Shown: positions 23,497 to 34,810 of the stretch, one piece after another
Layout of the letters: the number at the start of each line of letters is the position of its first letter
Numbering within the stretch: position 1 is the stretch's first letter
NCBI RefSeq assembly: GCF_018873765.1
Contig: NC_057925.1
Span: forward strand, 34,812,646-34,876,645
DNA: 64,000 nt
From: Telopea speciosissima
Taxonomy: Eukaryota; Streptophyta; Magnoliopsida; Proteales; Proteaceae
Direction of reading: 5' to 3'
Notes under the pieces: model-generated
Seen by the model: only the letters and a program-made list of their open reading frames with translations
The model's database searches: none
Told to the model about the DNA's origin: nothing
Position numbers and translations under genes: made by a program

Positions 23497-23573
23497 AATC
23501 CAATCTTGGAAGTTCTGATTCTCAAGGAGAAGTTTGAAATCCAATCTTGGAAGTTCTGATTCTCAAGGAGAAG
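23497..23573 (+). repeat. 41-bp tandem duplication
   Basis: AATCCAATCTTGGAAGTTCT and the bases through AAGGAGAAG are repeated exactly with a 41-bp offset (copies start at 23497 and 23538). 41 is not a multiple of three, so it shifts the frame between the acidic region and the protease ORF. Confidence 0.85.
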
Positions 23574-24865
23574 AGAAAAATTACAACTTTTACAAGTCTT
23601 TGGCCGAAGCAAAAGAAATATACCAAGTAGCTTTGAAAACTTTTCAGGCAATACATCACCTGATCCCTGAGGATCCAACGGATCCAGAGCATCATCTTCT
23701 GATATGGCAAATCACCAAAAAGAAAGAATCTCTGTCTGAAATCTTAGATCAAGCTCAGAAATCCATCACAGCCATGGCGGATAGGAAAGTAATGAGTAAA
23801 GATTTAAAGAAGAGGAATCACTCAAAACGTACTATCATTATCATAGATAGTGATGTAGAGGAAGATAGTCTTTGCCCAGTCGAACTGATCATCAAGGAAA
23901 AGAAGCCAAAGGTCATGGAGACTAGGAGTGGAAAGAATTTCAAGAACAAAGGGTTAATGGTGGAAAAATATCAGCCTAATCAACCAAGGCCAAATATTGA
24001 TCTAGAGAATAAAGTGTTGAACCAATTGAAGAAAGTACAAGTTAACATCTCAATATGGGGATTGTTAATGGCTTCGCCAACTCACCGAGAAGCTATTTTA
24101 GAGGCTCTCACCGGGGTGCAATTACCCATAGCAATGGAGCTAGAAGAATTATCTCACATAGTAGGGGCCACATATGCCATCCAGACATTATTTTTCTCAG
24201 AAGTAGACCTACCACCAGGAGGGAAGAACCATAATAGGGTTCTCTACATCATTGTAGAATGCAACAAAAACCAAGTCCCTCACGTCTTAATTGACAATGG
24301 GTCCGCCCTCAATGTCATGCCATTAAGGGCTACAAAATGCATGGGTTTAGCCCTTGAAAAAATGAATCCATCAAGTTAAACCATCATAGCATATGATAGT
24401 TCAAGGAGGGAAGTAATTGGGATTCTTACTACTGATATCAAGGTAGGGCTTGCTTGGTTCGTCATAGATTTCCAAGTCATTGATATTCAGGCGTCTTTCA
24501 ATATGCTACTTAGAAGACCATGGCTACACTCGACAGGAGTCCTGGCATCAAGTCTCCATCAAAAGCTGAAGCTTATACATGAGCAAAAGGTGATTACCAT
24601 TTTCGGAGACCAAGAGAGAGTACGAACCTTGGCCAACATAGAAGTGGGTTGTTCACCTCTACCAGAAATACAATTGGGAGGGTTTGAAATTGGACATATT
24701 TCAATCATGTCCACAGAAGGAGAAGAGCCCATTCCAACAAAATTCCCAATGGCATGGAGTAAGGCCTCTGTAAAGATCATGAAGAAGATGAAATATTTTT
24801 CAAGTTTAGGATTGGAAAAAAACCCAGGGAATTCTGGCTTTTCCAAAGATACAAGCCAACACTAA
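23534..24865 (+). pseudogene. Element B aspartic protease region
   Basis: The frame opens with a charged linker (NFKNKGLMVEKYQPNQPRPN, then LNQLKKVQVNISIWGLLMAS), as precedes Ogre protease. The active-site block VLIDNGSALNVMPL lies near residue 255 (about 24290). A stop at 24377-24379 interrupts. The same element continues with FQVIDIQASFNMLLRRPWLH, the second conserved block before RT (ILLGRPW in relatives). The protease would process Gag-Pol. The catalytic DNGS triad is intact, with the whole region broken by one stop and poor sequence after 24865. Confidence 0.85.
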
Positions 24866-26519
24866 CCATCATGGTTTATGTTTCAATCCGAGAAAGAGTC
24901 CAAAGAAGAATGTCTCGGAACCAAGAAACAATGCAACCAAAAGCATCCCTTACTTTAAGACCTTGAACGATTACTTTGTGACGGAAGGACAGAATTTTCC
25001 TTACTGTGGAAGCAGTGAGCCATGGTTCAATCAAGAGAAGGGCAAGCTTCAACCAGGGTTCGAGATATTCTTCAAAGATGAAGTAGACTAGGTGGCCACA
25101 AAACTGGATCAAGTGAGTAAGGCTGGAATCTAAGAAGATCAGGGAATTAGCGGACTGTTTGAAATAGCAGCAATCATTGAGGAAGAAGGAGGGCCAACAC
25201 CTCAGCTTCCCATACAACCTCTTCGAGGATCTATAGCAAACTGGGCAAGGATGACAGAAAACTTCCACATCATTGAGTCTAAAGTTGTAGCTAGCTCTTT
25301 AGCCCCATTTGAATCTGTATTTACTTTCCCAAAGGAGGTTGGAAACTTCTAGTCTGTTGAGTCTATCTGTACTCCCCCTCTTATCATGAATGAAACTGCT
25401 GATTCTGAGTATGACTTGTCTTCTCCTTCTTCTTATTCTTCTGAAGATGATAATGTCCTTGAACACCATTACTTCTTGGAACAACTGGAGCAAAGGAAGG
25501 CTTAACCCGTCCGAGAGGACACTCATTTTATAAATCTAGGAACTGACTAATGCCCTCGAATGATCAAAATTGGTTCTTCTCTCATTAATGATGAAATATC
25601 CCGAATGACCGCTCTCCTCAAGGAATTTGAGGAAGTCTTCGCCTGGTCTTACAAGGACATGCCTGGCATTGACCTAGAAATCGTGCAACACAAACTACCT
25701 ATGTATCCAGATGCTCACCCTATCTAGCAGAAGTCAAGATGGATGCGGCCAGAATGGAGCGAGAAAATCAGGGAAGAAGTCATCAAATAGTGGAATGCAG
25801 GATTCCTCCAAGTAACTCAATACCCTCAGTGGTTGTCCAATATCGTTCCAGTTCCTAAGAAGGATGGGAAGGTCAGAATATGTGTTGATTTCCATGACTT
25901 AAACAAGGTCAGCCCCAAGGATGATTTTCTATTGCCCCATATTGACATACTGGTCGAAAACACTGTAGGACATGCCTTGCTGTCATTCATGGATGGTTTC
26001 TCTGGCTACAATCAAATCAGCATGTGTCTAAAGGATCGAGAAAAGACAGCCTTCACCACACCATGGGGAACATTTTGCTACAAGGTGATGCCTTTTGGAT
26101 TAAAGAATGCTGGGACAACATATCAAAGAGCAGCTACGGCCATACCACACGACATGATACACAAAGAAGTGGAAGTATATGTCGATGATATGATAGTCAA
26201 ATCAACTAATCGGCAAGGCCATTTTGTAGCATTAAGGAAATTCTTTGAAAGAATTACAGAATACAAGTTGAGGTTGAACCCCCAGAAGTCTGTGTTTGGA
26301 GCAAGGGCAGGCAAACTGCTAGGATTCCTTATCAGTGAAAGAGGAATAGAGGTAGATCTTGACAAAATAAAAGCCATCACAAAAATTCCGCCACCAAGGA
26401 CAGAAAAAGAAGTGCGAGGATTCTTAGGCCATATCCAATACATCACCGGATTCATATCTCGATTAACTGTGACGTGTGAACTCATTTTCAAACTTCTGAG
26501 AAAGAAAGAGCAGAAATAA
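24866..26519 (+). pseudogene. Element B reverse transcriptase
   Basis: 24866-25500 is a decayed protease-RT linker. From about 25525 the frame shows HFINLGTD, ALLKEFEEVFAWSYKDMPG and SNIVPVPKKDGKVRICVDF. The RT palm is then uninterrupted from 25833 to 26519, with LLSFMDGFSGYNQI, MPFGLKNAGTTYQRA, the catalytic YVDDM (about 26180) and the thumb GKLLGFLISERGIEVD. Stops in 25500-25832 include one in the HPI-stop-QK region and one at EVIK-stop-WN. RT copies element RNA into cDNA. The core catalytic residues are intact. The sequence type (SYKDMPG, VENTVGHALLS) is Ogre/Tat. Confidence 0.92.
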
Positions 26520-26995
26520 TGGACTGATAAGTGCCAGGATGCTTTCATGAAAATCAAGGAGTATTTGGTTTGTCCCCCTATACTCGTCCCTCCAGTATTA
26601 GGTGAACCCTTGCTGTTGTTTCTTTCAGTGGAGGAAGTGTTGATAAGGTCAATGATAGCCTAGATTGATCAAAGAGATGGAGAAGAACATGCGATTTATT
26701 ACTTAAGCAAAAAATTGCTGGAGAATAAAACTCGCTATACTCCAGTGGAGAAGACATGTACCTCACTAGTCTGGGTGACTAAGAGATTGAGGCATTACAT
26801 GATCTCACACCCTTTCAAACTTGTTTCAAGAATGGACTTGATCAAATATCTCTTTGAGAAATCAGCATTGACCGAAAGGATGGCCAAGTGGCTGTTGTTA
26901 TTGTCAGAATTTGACATAACATATGTCAACCAAAAGTCTATAAAGGGGTGAGCAATCTCAGATCACTTGACGACATATCCTGTAGGGTCAGATTT
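26520..26995 (+). pseudogene. Element B RNase H
   Basis: Directly after the RT stop, the same reading context continues with WTDKCQDAFMKIKEYL. Then come IDQRDGEEHAIYYLSKKLLE, TPVEKTCTSLVWVTKRLRHY and MAKWLLLLSEFDITYV, the standard RNase H order in gypsy elements. Stops occur at the RT junction, at IA-stop-IDQ and at KG-stop-AIS. The domain would degrade the RNA strand of the hybrid. Confidence 0.85.
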
Positions 26996-27029
26996 ATGAC
27001 CAATAGAGGATTCTTTCCCAGATGAAGAC

Positions 27030-27647
27030 TTGTGTTTTGTAGAAGAAGATAGAAAATGGCAATTGTGTTTCGATGAAGCTACAAATAAAAAAGGATTTGG
27101 GGTAGGAGTATTACTTGTAACCCCAGAAGACTTTCACTTACCAATGGCATTCCGCCTAGAGTTTAGTTGCACCAACAACATCACGAAATATGAAGCTTGC
27201 GCCATTGGTCTGGAAATGGCATTATCTGTGGGAGTAGAAAAGATCAAAGTCTTTGGAGACTCTTTGGTCGTGAACTATCAGACTCAAGGGAAATGGAAGA
27301 CCAGGGATGAAAAGCTGAAACCTTACCAAGTATATTTGGAGCAGGTGCCTAAATGCTTCAAAGAGATCTCTTTAGAATACTTGCCCAAAGATAGCAATCG
27401 GTTTGCGAATGCCTTGGCTACCTTAGCCTCTATGGTAGAATGTGATCCTCAGGACAAGATCCGATCTTTTCTAGTTGAGAAAAGAATTGGCCTGTCATAT
27501 GGAGAGCCAGTCAATCTACTCATCGAGGATGGAAGGCCCTGGTACGCCCTAATAATTGATTATATTAGAGAACGGAAGTACCCTAAATACTTCACAGAAG
27601 GGAAGAGAAGGCATTTGCGAAAACATGCCACTCAATTCATTCTCTAA
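27030..27647 (+). pseudogene. Element B additional (archaeal-like) RNase H
   Basis: An open frame of 205 codons contains WQLCFDEATNKKGFGVGVLL, NNITKYEACAIGLEMALSVG, VFGDSLVVNYQTQGKW and NRFANALATLASM. This second RNase H between RNase H and integrase marks Tat-lineage elements. The D-E-D catalytic residues (FDE, KYEA, GDS) are present. The final position, usually Asp in ADALA, is Asn here (ANALA). The frame is otherwise intact, so this is one of the better preserved parts of the element. Confidence 0.87.
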
Positions 27648-28752
27648 GGAAGCCTGCTGTATAAAAGGTCTTATGATGGCATTCAACTACTATCTGTAGA
27701 TGAAGAATAAGCTTAGACCATTATGGAAGAAATCCATCAAGGGGTCTGCAGACCACATATGAATACGAGAATGCTTGCCAAGAAGATCTTCAGGATGGGG
27801 TATTATTGGATAATAATGGAGGCTGACTAAGCCACCTTCGTCAAAAGATGCCACTAATGTCAGATATTTACCAATGTCATACACATTTCTCCTACGGAGT
27901 TGCATTTGTTAAATGCCCCATGACCGTTTCCTACTTGGAGAATCGATGTGATTGGAAAGATAACCCCAAAGGCTTCCAATGGTCAAGAGTTCGTGCTAGT
28001 CGCCATCGACTATTTCACAAAGTGGGTAGAGGCTCAATCTTATACGGTCTTAACTGCTACTAAGTTAGCAAAGTTCATAAAATAAAACATCATTTACAGA
28101 TATGGCGTACCTTAAAAATTGATTTCAGATCAAGGCTTGCATTTTCGAGGAAAAGTGGAAGAACTCTATACCAAATTTGGCATTAAAAGGTATAGGTCCA
28201 CTACCTATAGGCCTCAAACCAATGAAGCAGTAGAAGCAACTAATAAAAATGTAAAAGTCATATTGTAGAAAATGGCAGATGCACACAATGACTGGCTGAG
28301 AAGCTCCCATTAGCTTTATGGGCTTATCGGATGTCAATTCGGACCTCAACTGGGGCAACTCCGTATTCTCTAGTGTATGGAGTAGAGGCCATTTTACTTG
28401 TGGAAATTCAGGTTCCTTCCTTTCGAGTATTGTTTGATAGTCAGCTACCAGAAGGGGAATGGATGAGGTCCAGATACGAAGAACTCAATCTCTTGGATGA
28501 AAAGAGAATGAAAGCCATGGATAAACTCAAGAAATATCCGCAAAGGATGGCTAGGGAATTCAACAAAGGGGTACACCCTCGAAACATTGAAGAAGGAGAT
28601 TTGGTTTTGAGGGAGCAAAGGGTCCCAATTCATGACCCAATTGGAGCGGTCCTTACAGAGTGAAAGCAATATTGCCAGGCAAAGTAGTGCTGATGGAGAA
28701 GATCTTCAAGGATTGGTCAACATGGATCAACTGAAGAAATTCTTCATCTAAA
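27648..28752 (+). pseudogene. Element B integrase
   Basis: Zinc-binding start IHQGVCRPHMNTRMLAKKI and TFVKRCH are followed by the core: DVIGKITPKASNG, FVLVAIDYFTKWVEA, LISDQGLHF and QTNEAVEATNK. The D, D and E residues are present. Stops lie at several sites (before the PFPTWRID block, in FIK-stop-NIIYRYG, VP-stop-KLIS and VIL-stop-KMAD). A one-base frameshift near 28300 moves the C-terminal part into the frame 28331-28663 (STGATPYSLVYGVEAIL, NIEEGDLVL). The tail reads LPGKVVLMEKIF up to 28752. No chromodomain is seen. Confidence 0.88.
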
Positions 28753-29038
28753 CTCTTTGATCAACTTGAACTACGTTTGACCTGATTTCTCTAGAGGGAT
28801 ACATCGGCAGCTCGACATGTTCAAGTGTGGTCTCAAAAAAAAAAAAAAAGAGGGTATTGTGTTAGTCCATTCCGTAACCCTGCCAACCGGCGTCCTCTGC
28901 AAGTATGGTAGATCCCGCCATTTGGCCTTCAAAATTTGTTCTTTGGACTTATAGTGTACCTAGGGTTATTAAGGGCTAGTTATTAGCTGAAGACTTACTA
29001 ATGTTCAGGGTACTAACAGGATCCTTGATGCAGGTATT

Positions 29039-29968
29039 ATGCGAGGACCAAAGAAAGAAGGGCTAGATGAGCAGTTACGTCAATGGACCCTCTGTATGTC
29101 TATGGATGGTCCTACGTTGCTGGACGATCTCAATTTGTCAATACTTGGGAGAATCAAATGTTTCAGACTCCATCATGATCTACTTCGAGAAGCATCTAAA
29201 TGTTGGGATCCTCAATTGCATGTCTTTCATTTTGGAAAAGTCAGGATAACCCCGACTATTGAAGAATTTCGGGCTTGCATATTAACATCTCTTCAAGGAA
29301 ACCTATTCCTCCCGGTTATGCAGAAGGAGCAACTTTTCAAAACTCTGGAAGACTTCTTCATCATGGACGAAAAGGAGATAAAATAGATTCTCCATTATGA
29401 CAAATTGGATGTGTTGAAAGTAGTGAGAATCTTTAGCAACAACAGAGCTCAAGAAGAAGGACGAATCCAATGCAGAAAGCGAGCATACCTTTTTTGTATG
29501 ATTGAGAAATACCTCCTGACAACTCCAGGAAAGGGCATGTCTCCGATGATTGCGGAAGTTGTTAAGCAGTTAGAAAAGGGATGTGACATCATCCCTACAG
29601 TATTGGCGGAGACTTTCAAAGGGTTTGATATCATGTGCCAGTCTTGAAAATATGGAATAGATTTCTTTCATGGATCTCCAGCAATTTTCCAGATGTGGTT
29701 GATAGAAAAGTTAAGATTGGTGGAGCCGATTCTGTGTCCTCACCTCCAGCCTATGCATTACCAAGCAAGAAGAGAAACACATGAGCACTAGATCCAAGAT
29801 TGGACGGAATACTTGGATAAAAGAAATGCTCAAGAAATCTAGTGGGACTGCCATTGGATGAAGACCAAGGTAGAAGTACCAGAGACGCCCGGATGCAATT
29901 ATGTGAGACTCATGGGTTTGACTCACACCAGTTTTTATGTTCCCTCTTTGGTGTCTCCAAAGTAAGAA
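29039..29968 (+). pseudogene. Sense passenger ORF resembling plant mobile domain/DUF7745 proteins
   Basis: One frame from the ATG at 29039 runs about 310 codons with five or six stops (first at 29384-29386, next at 29645-29647). Visible blocks are FHFGKVRITPTIEEFRACI, SPAIFQMWLIEKLRLVEP and DWTEYLDKRN, which match the order I know from DUF7745/plant-mobile-domain-like proteins (ITPTLEEY; GSPxLxxIWLxEK). It lies 290 bp downstream of integrase in the same orientation and is not part of pol. The role is unknown; such domains in plants are linked to transposon silencing and to transposon-encoded genes. The family call is from memory of motifs, not from a search. Confidence 0.55.
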
Positions 29969-30290
29969 CAATTTAAGTTGAAGAACTTTAGAGCTCCAGA
30001 GGTTTTGACTTAGGAAGTGGTGATTCTACTATCAGAAATGTGGTGGAAAAATGTTGTAAACAAGTGATATCAAGTTGTTGTTTGGCTTATCCTTTTATTC
30101 CCCATGTAATTGAATCAACTATCAATGAAATTTGTGCTTCTAAAGAAAAGAGAAACCATTTTCGTATTATGATGCAAATGTATATACATAAAAAAAAAGG
30201 GGGGGGCGGAAATGTGTACAAATGGTACAATAATTACAATAATCCGTTCTAAAAAAAAAAAAAAAACAACAAATATACACAAAAAAAATG
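29969..30290 (+). other. Spacer between the converging sense and antisense passenger genes
   Basis: About 320 bp with A/G homopolymer runs (A9G8 near 30190, A16 near 30251). Sense and antisense genes end tail-to-tail here. No ORF is supported. Confidence 0.5.
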
Positions 30291-33200
30291 TCACCCTGAG
30301 AGGTAGTCCTCCACTGAGAGGCTCGCACCAGTACCCTCGGCACCGTCCCTGTCCAACCGAAGAACCTCGATCTTAGCTCAAGCACGTGCTAACTCGGTCT
30401 GATATCTCTCAAAATCGAGCCAATGCCTCTCAGACTCCGCCTGGTGGAATGTAGCCTGGGTCCTCTGAAAGAGGAAGAAAATAAACAATGAGAATAAACA
30501 AAAGGAAAATATATAGATATAATAAAAAATAAAAATAAAAAGAAGAAGGGAAGAAACTCACCCAATGATGCATCATGTCCACCCTAGAAATGATGACCTC
30601 ATCCATGCTGACCATCATGCGCCGCATGTCAGTATACTAAACCACGGTCACCTAAAAAGAAAGAGGAGAAAGAGATGAAGTGAGGGTTTTCACTTTGTAA
30701 ACTTAAACAAAAAAAAGGGATCTACTGACCGCATCATATTGAAGGGGGAGGCCTAGGTTGCAATCCGGAGAGTTGGGAAGTCCCAACTCAATCTCAGGCC
30801 GACCCGACTTAGTATGTCTGATAAACCATGGATGATAGGAGGGGATGTGATCATCCATGTCCGCCAACCTCAAAGGAGGGACTCCACCAGAAGTCTCTGC
30901 CTCAGGGTCTACACCTATCATCTAAGAAGCATGTGAGGACTGTCCTCGATCGAAGCTCCTAGGGAAGAGAGGGTGGTCAGGGTACTACAAAAGAACCAAA
31001 TTCTTTTAGGATAATTTAATAAATTTCTTGGTTAATTAAGAAAGAGTAAAGAAATCATACCCAAGGGCCCTCAGGAGTGAGAGGAACGTAGACAGTCTCT
31101 CGAAAGAGGAAAGTGGGATAATCCCCCACAGTAGAGGCCAATTGCGCTACCCGCTCACCAACCCTCAGGTGCTCGATCTCCTACGGCTCCAAGAGGGAAG
31201 GAGTGTTCATGCGAGCTGTTGGGAGACAAGGGATAAGTCTCTCCTCAGACCACTGCAAGGACACCCACTCTCCCAAGTAGAAGGAGAATCCATATGGACC
31301 CTTAAAGAGAATCCGTCTGGAAAAGAGAGCTGAGGCCCGAGCAAATAAGTGCGGCTCGGGGAGATACTCCAAAAGGTAGGGGCGAAGGGAGACCTACCAA
31401 AAAAGAAAGAAATGAAGATAAATGAAATAATTGTAGAATCAAGGATAAGAGTAAGAGAGAGTGGTTTCAAACTCACATCCTCGAGCCGCAGCTTGTTCAA
31501 AAGACCCCGAACGGAAGGAAGATCTATGGCGGCCTCTCTTCAAAAGTGTTCCCTTGGACCATCGCTCGGCCCTAGGGAAAGTCACACCCTAGTCCTCTCC
31601 CCCCTTGAAGAAGGGAATCCAAAAACACAGAATCTCATAGCTCCATGTTTATGGGAAACAAAGTAAATCAATAAGTAAAACAACAATGAGAAAACAATAA
31701 TAAAAAAGGGAGAAGAGAGAAATAAGACACACCCAAATGACATAAGAGCACCCGATGAGGTTCGGGGAGCTTAGGACTAAGAAGTCCATCATGTATAGGA
31801 GGTGGGCATAAGCCAAACCACCCCAGTCGTATCCTGCTGTGAGGTCAAAATCCTCGAAGAATCGACAGAAGGCAAGATCGGTGGTCACCGTCCCGATCAT
31901 GTCCCTGAACACGACCTCGACTAGTAGATATAGCAGAAAGCATCGAGCCATCTGGTCATGCTCCACGAAGGGGGACTGATCTGTCACCCCTTTCTCCTGC
32001 CAAAATTTCCACATGGCGGTGGTGGAAAGGCCCCTGTGATCGACGGGAATCCCCGTCATGCTCCTGTAGTAGTCGAAGCGGTCCTCCTAGTCCACTGGAA
32101 TTAGTGCCACGGGCATCCCTTCGAAAGGAAGCCCCGTGATCATGTAGAAGTCGAGAGGTGTAATAGTCACCTCTCTTAGCGGTGGGTGGAAGGTGTAGGT
32201 GCTCGGCCACCACCTCTCCACTAATGCCCAAACTGTTAGGCTATCCAACTCTCAGACGGGCCAGGCTGCAATATGCCCCAATCCGGTCTCTAACCCTGGA
32301 CAATACCTCCGGGCGAAGCTCTCCATACCACTCCCACACCTTCTCCGCGGCGCAATACTTCTTCGGCATCAGGAGGGTCTTACCCTGCAAAAACATAAGA
32401 AAAGAAAGAAATGGTTAGATCCGAATAAATAAATGAGAAAGCAAAATATATATAAACAAAAGGAAAGTAAAAAAAATAAGCCTAAAAATGCCTAAGTTGG
32501 TGTTTTAGGGTCTCTCCTCAATTTGCATGCCAAAAGATACGTGATTTGGTATCTGACAGCTTTACCTTGATTTGGATGCCTAAAATGCCTAAGTTGGTGT
32601 TTTAGGGTTTTGCCTTGATTTGCGTGTCAAAAGATACCCGATTTGGAATCTGACGGCTTTGCCTTGATTTGCATGCCTAAAAATGTCTAAGTCAGTATTT
32701 TAGGGTTCTGCCTCGATTTATGCGCCAAAATATACCTGGTTTGGCATCTATTACGTGCCTAAAAATGCTCAAGTTGGTGTGTTAGGGTTTCACCTCGATT
32801 TGTGTGCCTAAAAATGCCTAAGTTGGTATTTTATGATCTTACCTCGATTTATGTGCCAAAAGATACCTGATTTGGTATCTGACGACTTTGCCTCGATTTG
32901 CATGCCTAAAATGCCTAAGTTGGTGTTTTAGGGTTTGTCTCGATTTGTGTGCCTAAAAATACTTAAGTTGGTGTTTTAGGGTTTTGTTTCGATTTGTGTG
33001 CCTAAAAATGCCTAAATTGGTGTTTTAGGGTATCGCCTCGATTTACATGCCAAAAGATACATGATTTGGTATCTAATAGTTTTGCTTTAATTTACATGCC
33101 TAAAATGCCTAAGTTGGCATTTTAGGGTTTTGCCTCGATTTATGTGCCAAAAGATACCCAATTTGACATTTGATGACTTTGCCTCGATTTGCATGCCTAA

Positions 33201-34119
33201 AAATGCCTAAGTTGGTATTTTAGGGCTTCGCCTCGATTTGCACACCAAAAGATGCCTGGTTTGGTATCTGATGACTTTTCCTTGATTTACGTGCCTAAAA
33301 ATGCCCAAGTTGGTATTTTAGGATTCTGCCTCAATTTATGTGCTAATAGATACCTAGTTTAGTATCTGATGGTTGTGTCTCGATTTATGTGCCTAAAATG
33401 CCTAAGTTGGTGTTTTAGGGTTTTGCCTCGATTTATGTGCCAAAAGATACCCGATGGGGTATCTGATGGCTTTGCCTTGATTTGTGTCTAAAAATTCCTA
33501 AGTCGGTATTTTAGGGTTCTACCTCGATTTGTGCGCCAATAGATACTTGGTTTGGTATATGACAATTGTGTCTCAATTTGTGTGCCTAAAAGATGCACTG
33601 TTTGGTATCTGACGGCTTTGCCTTTATTTGCGTGCCTAAAAATGCTTAAGTTGGTGTTTTAGGACTTCGCCTCGATTTGCATGCCAAAGGATACCCGGGG
33701 TGATATCAGATGGCCTTGTCTCGATTTGCATGCCTAAAAATACCTAAGTTGGTGTTTTACGATTTCACCTTGATTTACGTGTGAAAAGATACCCAGTTTG
33801 GTATCTGACAGCATCGCCTTAACTTGTGTGCCTAGAAATGCCTAAGTTGGGGTATTAGGGCTTTGCCTCGATTTGCCGGCCTTAGGGGTTCATGACAATA
33901 ATTAATAATCCTACTATAGCATTAATCAACAGAAAAACACATAATAAAAGATAGGGTAAGTGTGCTTACCGCCTGTGACTACCCCCAGATGGCGCAGCAG
34001 ATGTGGCGAGAAGTGTCCCTCAGCGTCGCCCCGGATGGGTACCAACCCGCCCGATCGTCCACATCGGTTGTACCCAATAGAGGACCATGTGAAGACTAGC
34101 GAGGACGGCGGAAGGACAT
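30291..34119 (-). pseudogene. Antisense plant mobile domain (PMD) gene, seven exons
   Basis: The exon model on the minus strand is 34119-33970, 32384-31733, 31640-31477, 31393-31061, 30921-30730, 30651-30562 and 30464-30291. Every intron has GT and AG ends (examples GTAAGC at 33969, TTTTTGCAG before 32384, GTGAGT at 30561). Exon 2 holds the PMD core: LALVERWWPSTYTFHPP, FYMITGLPFEGMPV, HDQMARCFLLYLL and AGYDWGGLAYAHLLYMMDFL. Exon 4 has SLRPYLLEYLPEP and GPYGFSFYLGEWV. The last exon is charged (AESERHWLDFERYQTELARA) and may form a coiled coil. Damage: stops in exon 1 (two), exon 2, exons 3-4, 6 and 7, and frameshifts near 32225 and in exon 3. Exon ends are inferred from consensus and continuity of similarity. 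Confidence 0.75.
32490..33890. repeat. Tandem repeat array inside intron 1 of the antisense PMD gene
   Basis: About 1.4 kb of two alternating related units of roughly 50-55 bp. One contains ATGCCTAAGTTGGTGTTTTA and GGGTTTTGCCTCGATTTG. The other contains AAAAGATACC, GATTTGGTATCTGA and CTTTGCCTCGATTTGC. Together they form a higher-order unit of about 105-110 bp present around 12-13 times with ordinary point divergence. It lies wholly within 32385-33969. Confidence 0.85.
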
Positions 34120-34201
34120 CTTCCTCAAAAGTAGTAAAAAAAATACAAAAATGGCAGAGTCTGGGAACAAAATCAGGTAAGGAATGTAAAGGAGGACCCC
34201 C

Positions 34202-34400
34202 CTATTTATAGATAGAAGCAGCCGTGGCCACGGTGCCGTGGAAACCTCCACGACACCGTGGAAAATCCTCCATGGTGCCATGGAGGATTCCCCATGCTGC
34301 CATGGTCATGGCCATGGTGCCGTGACCCCGGCGCCGTGGAGCAGGGGTGCTGCCCACGCCACGGTGCCGTGGAGACCCCACATGGTGCAGTGGACTAAAA
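34202..34400 (-). promoter_or_regulatory. Putative promoter of antisense PMD gene: palindrome array plus TATA box
   Basis: On the minus strand, about eight CCACGG-NN-CCGTGG-type units (34395 to 34228) lead to TATAAATAG at 34210-34202, followed by GGGGGTCC. The gene's first ATG is at 34119. Composition and order match the LTR U3 module of the same element (17958-18167), in opposite orientation. Confidence 0.6.
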
Positions 34401-34796
34401 AAAAAAGTGTGATATGCACATGTATGTGTATGTATATATATGAATATATGTGCATAAAATAAAATAAAACAAACTACACACACGCATGTGCATAGGTGCC
34501 TTGATTTTCAGTGCCGAAAGTTTCTAGGCAGATGCTCACAAGTGTGATTTCCCCTTCGAGGATTATCGAAAGATTTCACCATGATTAATCGCGTGATTTT
34601 TGTTTCCTTTGTGGCTTAACAAAGGATTTTAACCGCTTGGTTGATTCTTTTTCTTTTGAGGTTTATCGAAAGATTTCCTCACATGGTTTCGCAACTCTGC
34701 CGCCCTTGAGCAAGGTGTCAGCAGTACATGCTCTTGGTGACAAAATCAGTTAGTCTTTTGTCTTTTACATTTCGGTTGCTAGCACAGGCCTCAGCC
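34401..34796 (+). other. 3' region of element B before the PPT
   Basis: Non-coding; A/T-rich dinucleotide-like stretch at 34400-34460, then unique sequence with two similar blocks (ATTATCGAAAGATTTC near 34562 and TTTATCGAAAGATTTCC near 34662). No gene seen. Confidence 0.5.
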
Positions 34797-34810
34797 AAAG
34801 AGGGGCAAAC
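34797..34810 (+). other. Polypurine tract of element B
   Basis: AAAGAGGGGCAAAC directly precedes the 3' LTR start TGTAGA at 34811. Confidence 0.8.

Noticed and set aside
32490..33890. CRISPR-like array
   Set aside because: The repeats are contiguous tandem units with point divergence, no unique spacers, in a plant retroelement intron.
34401..34460. TATATATATG-type run as a promoter
   Set aside because: Simple dinucleotide-like sequence; the better placed TATAAATAG lies at 34202-34210 on the minus strand.
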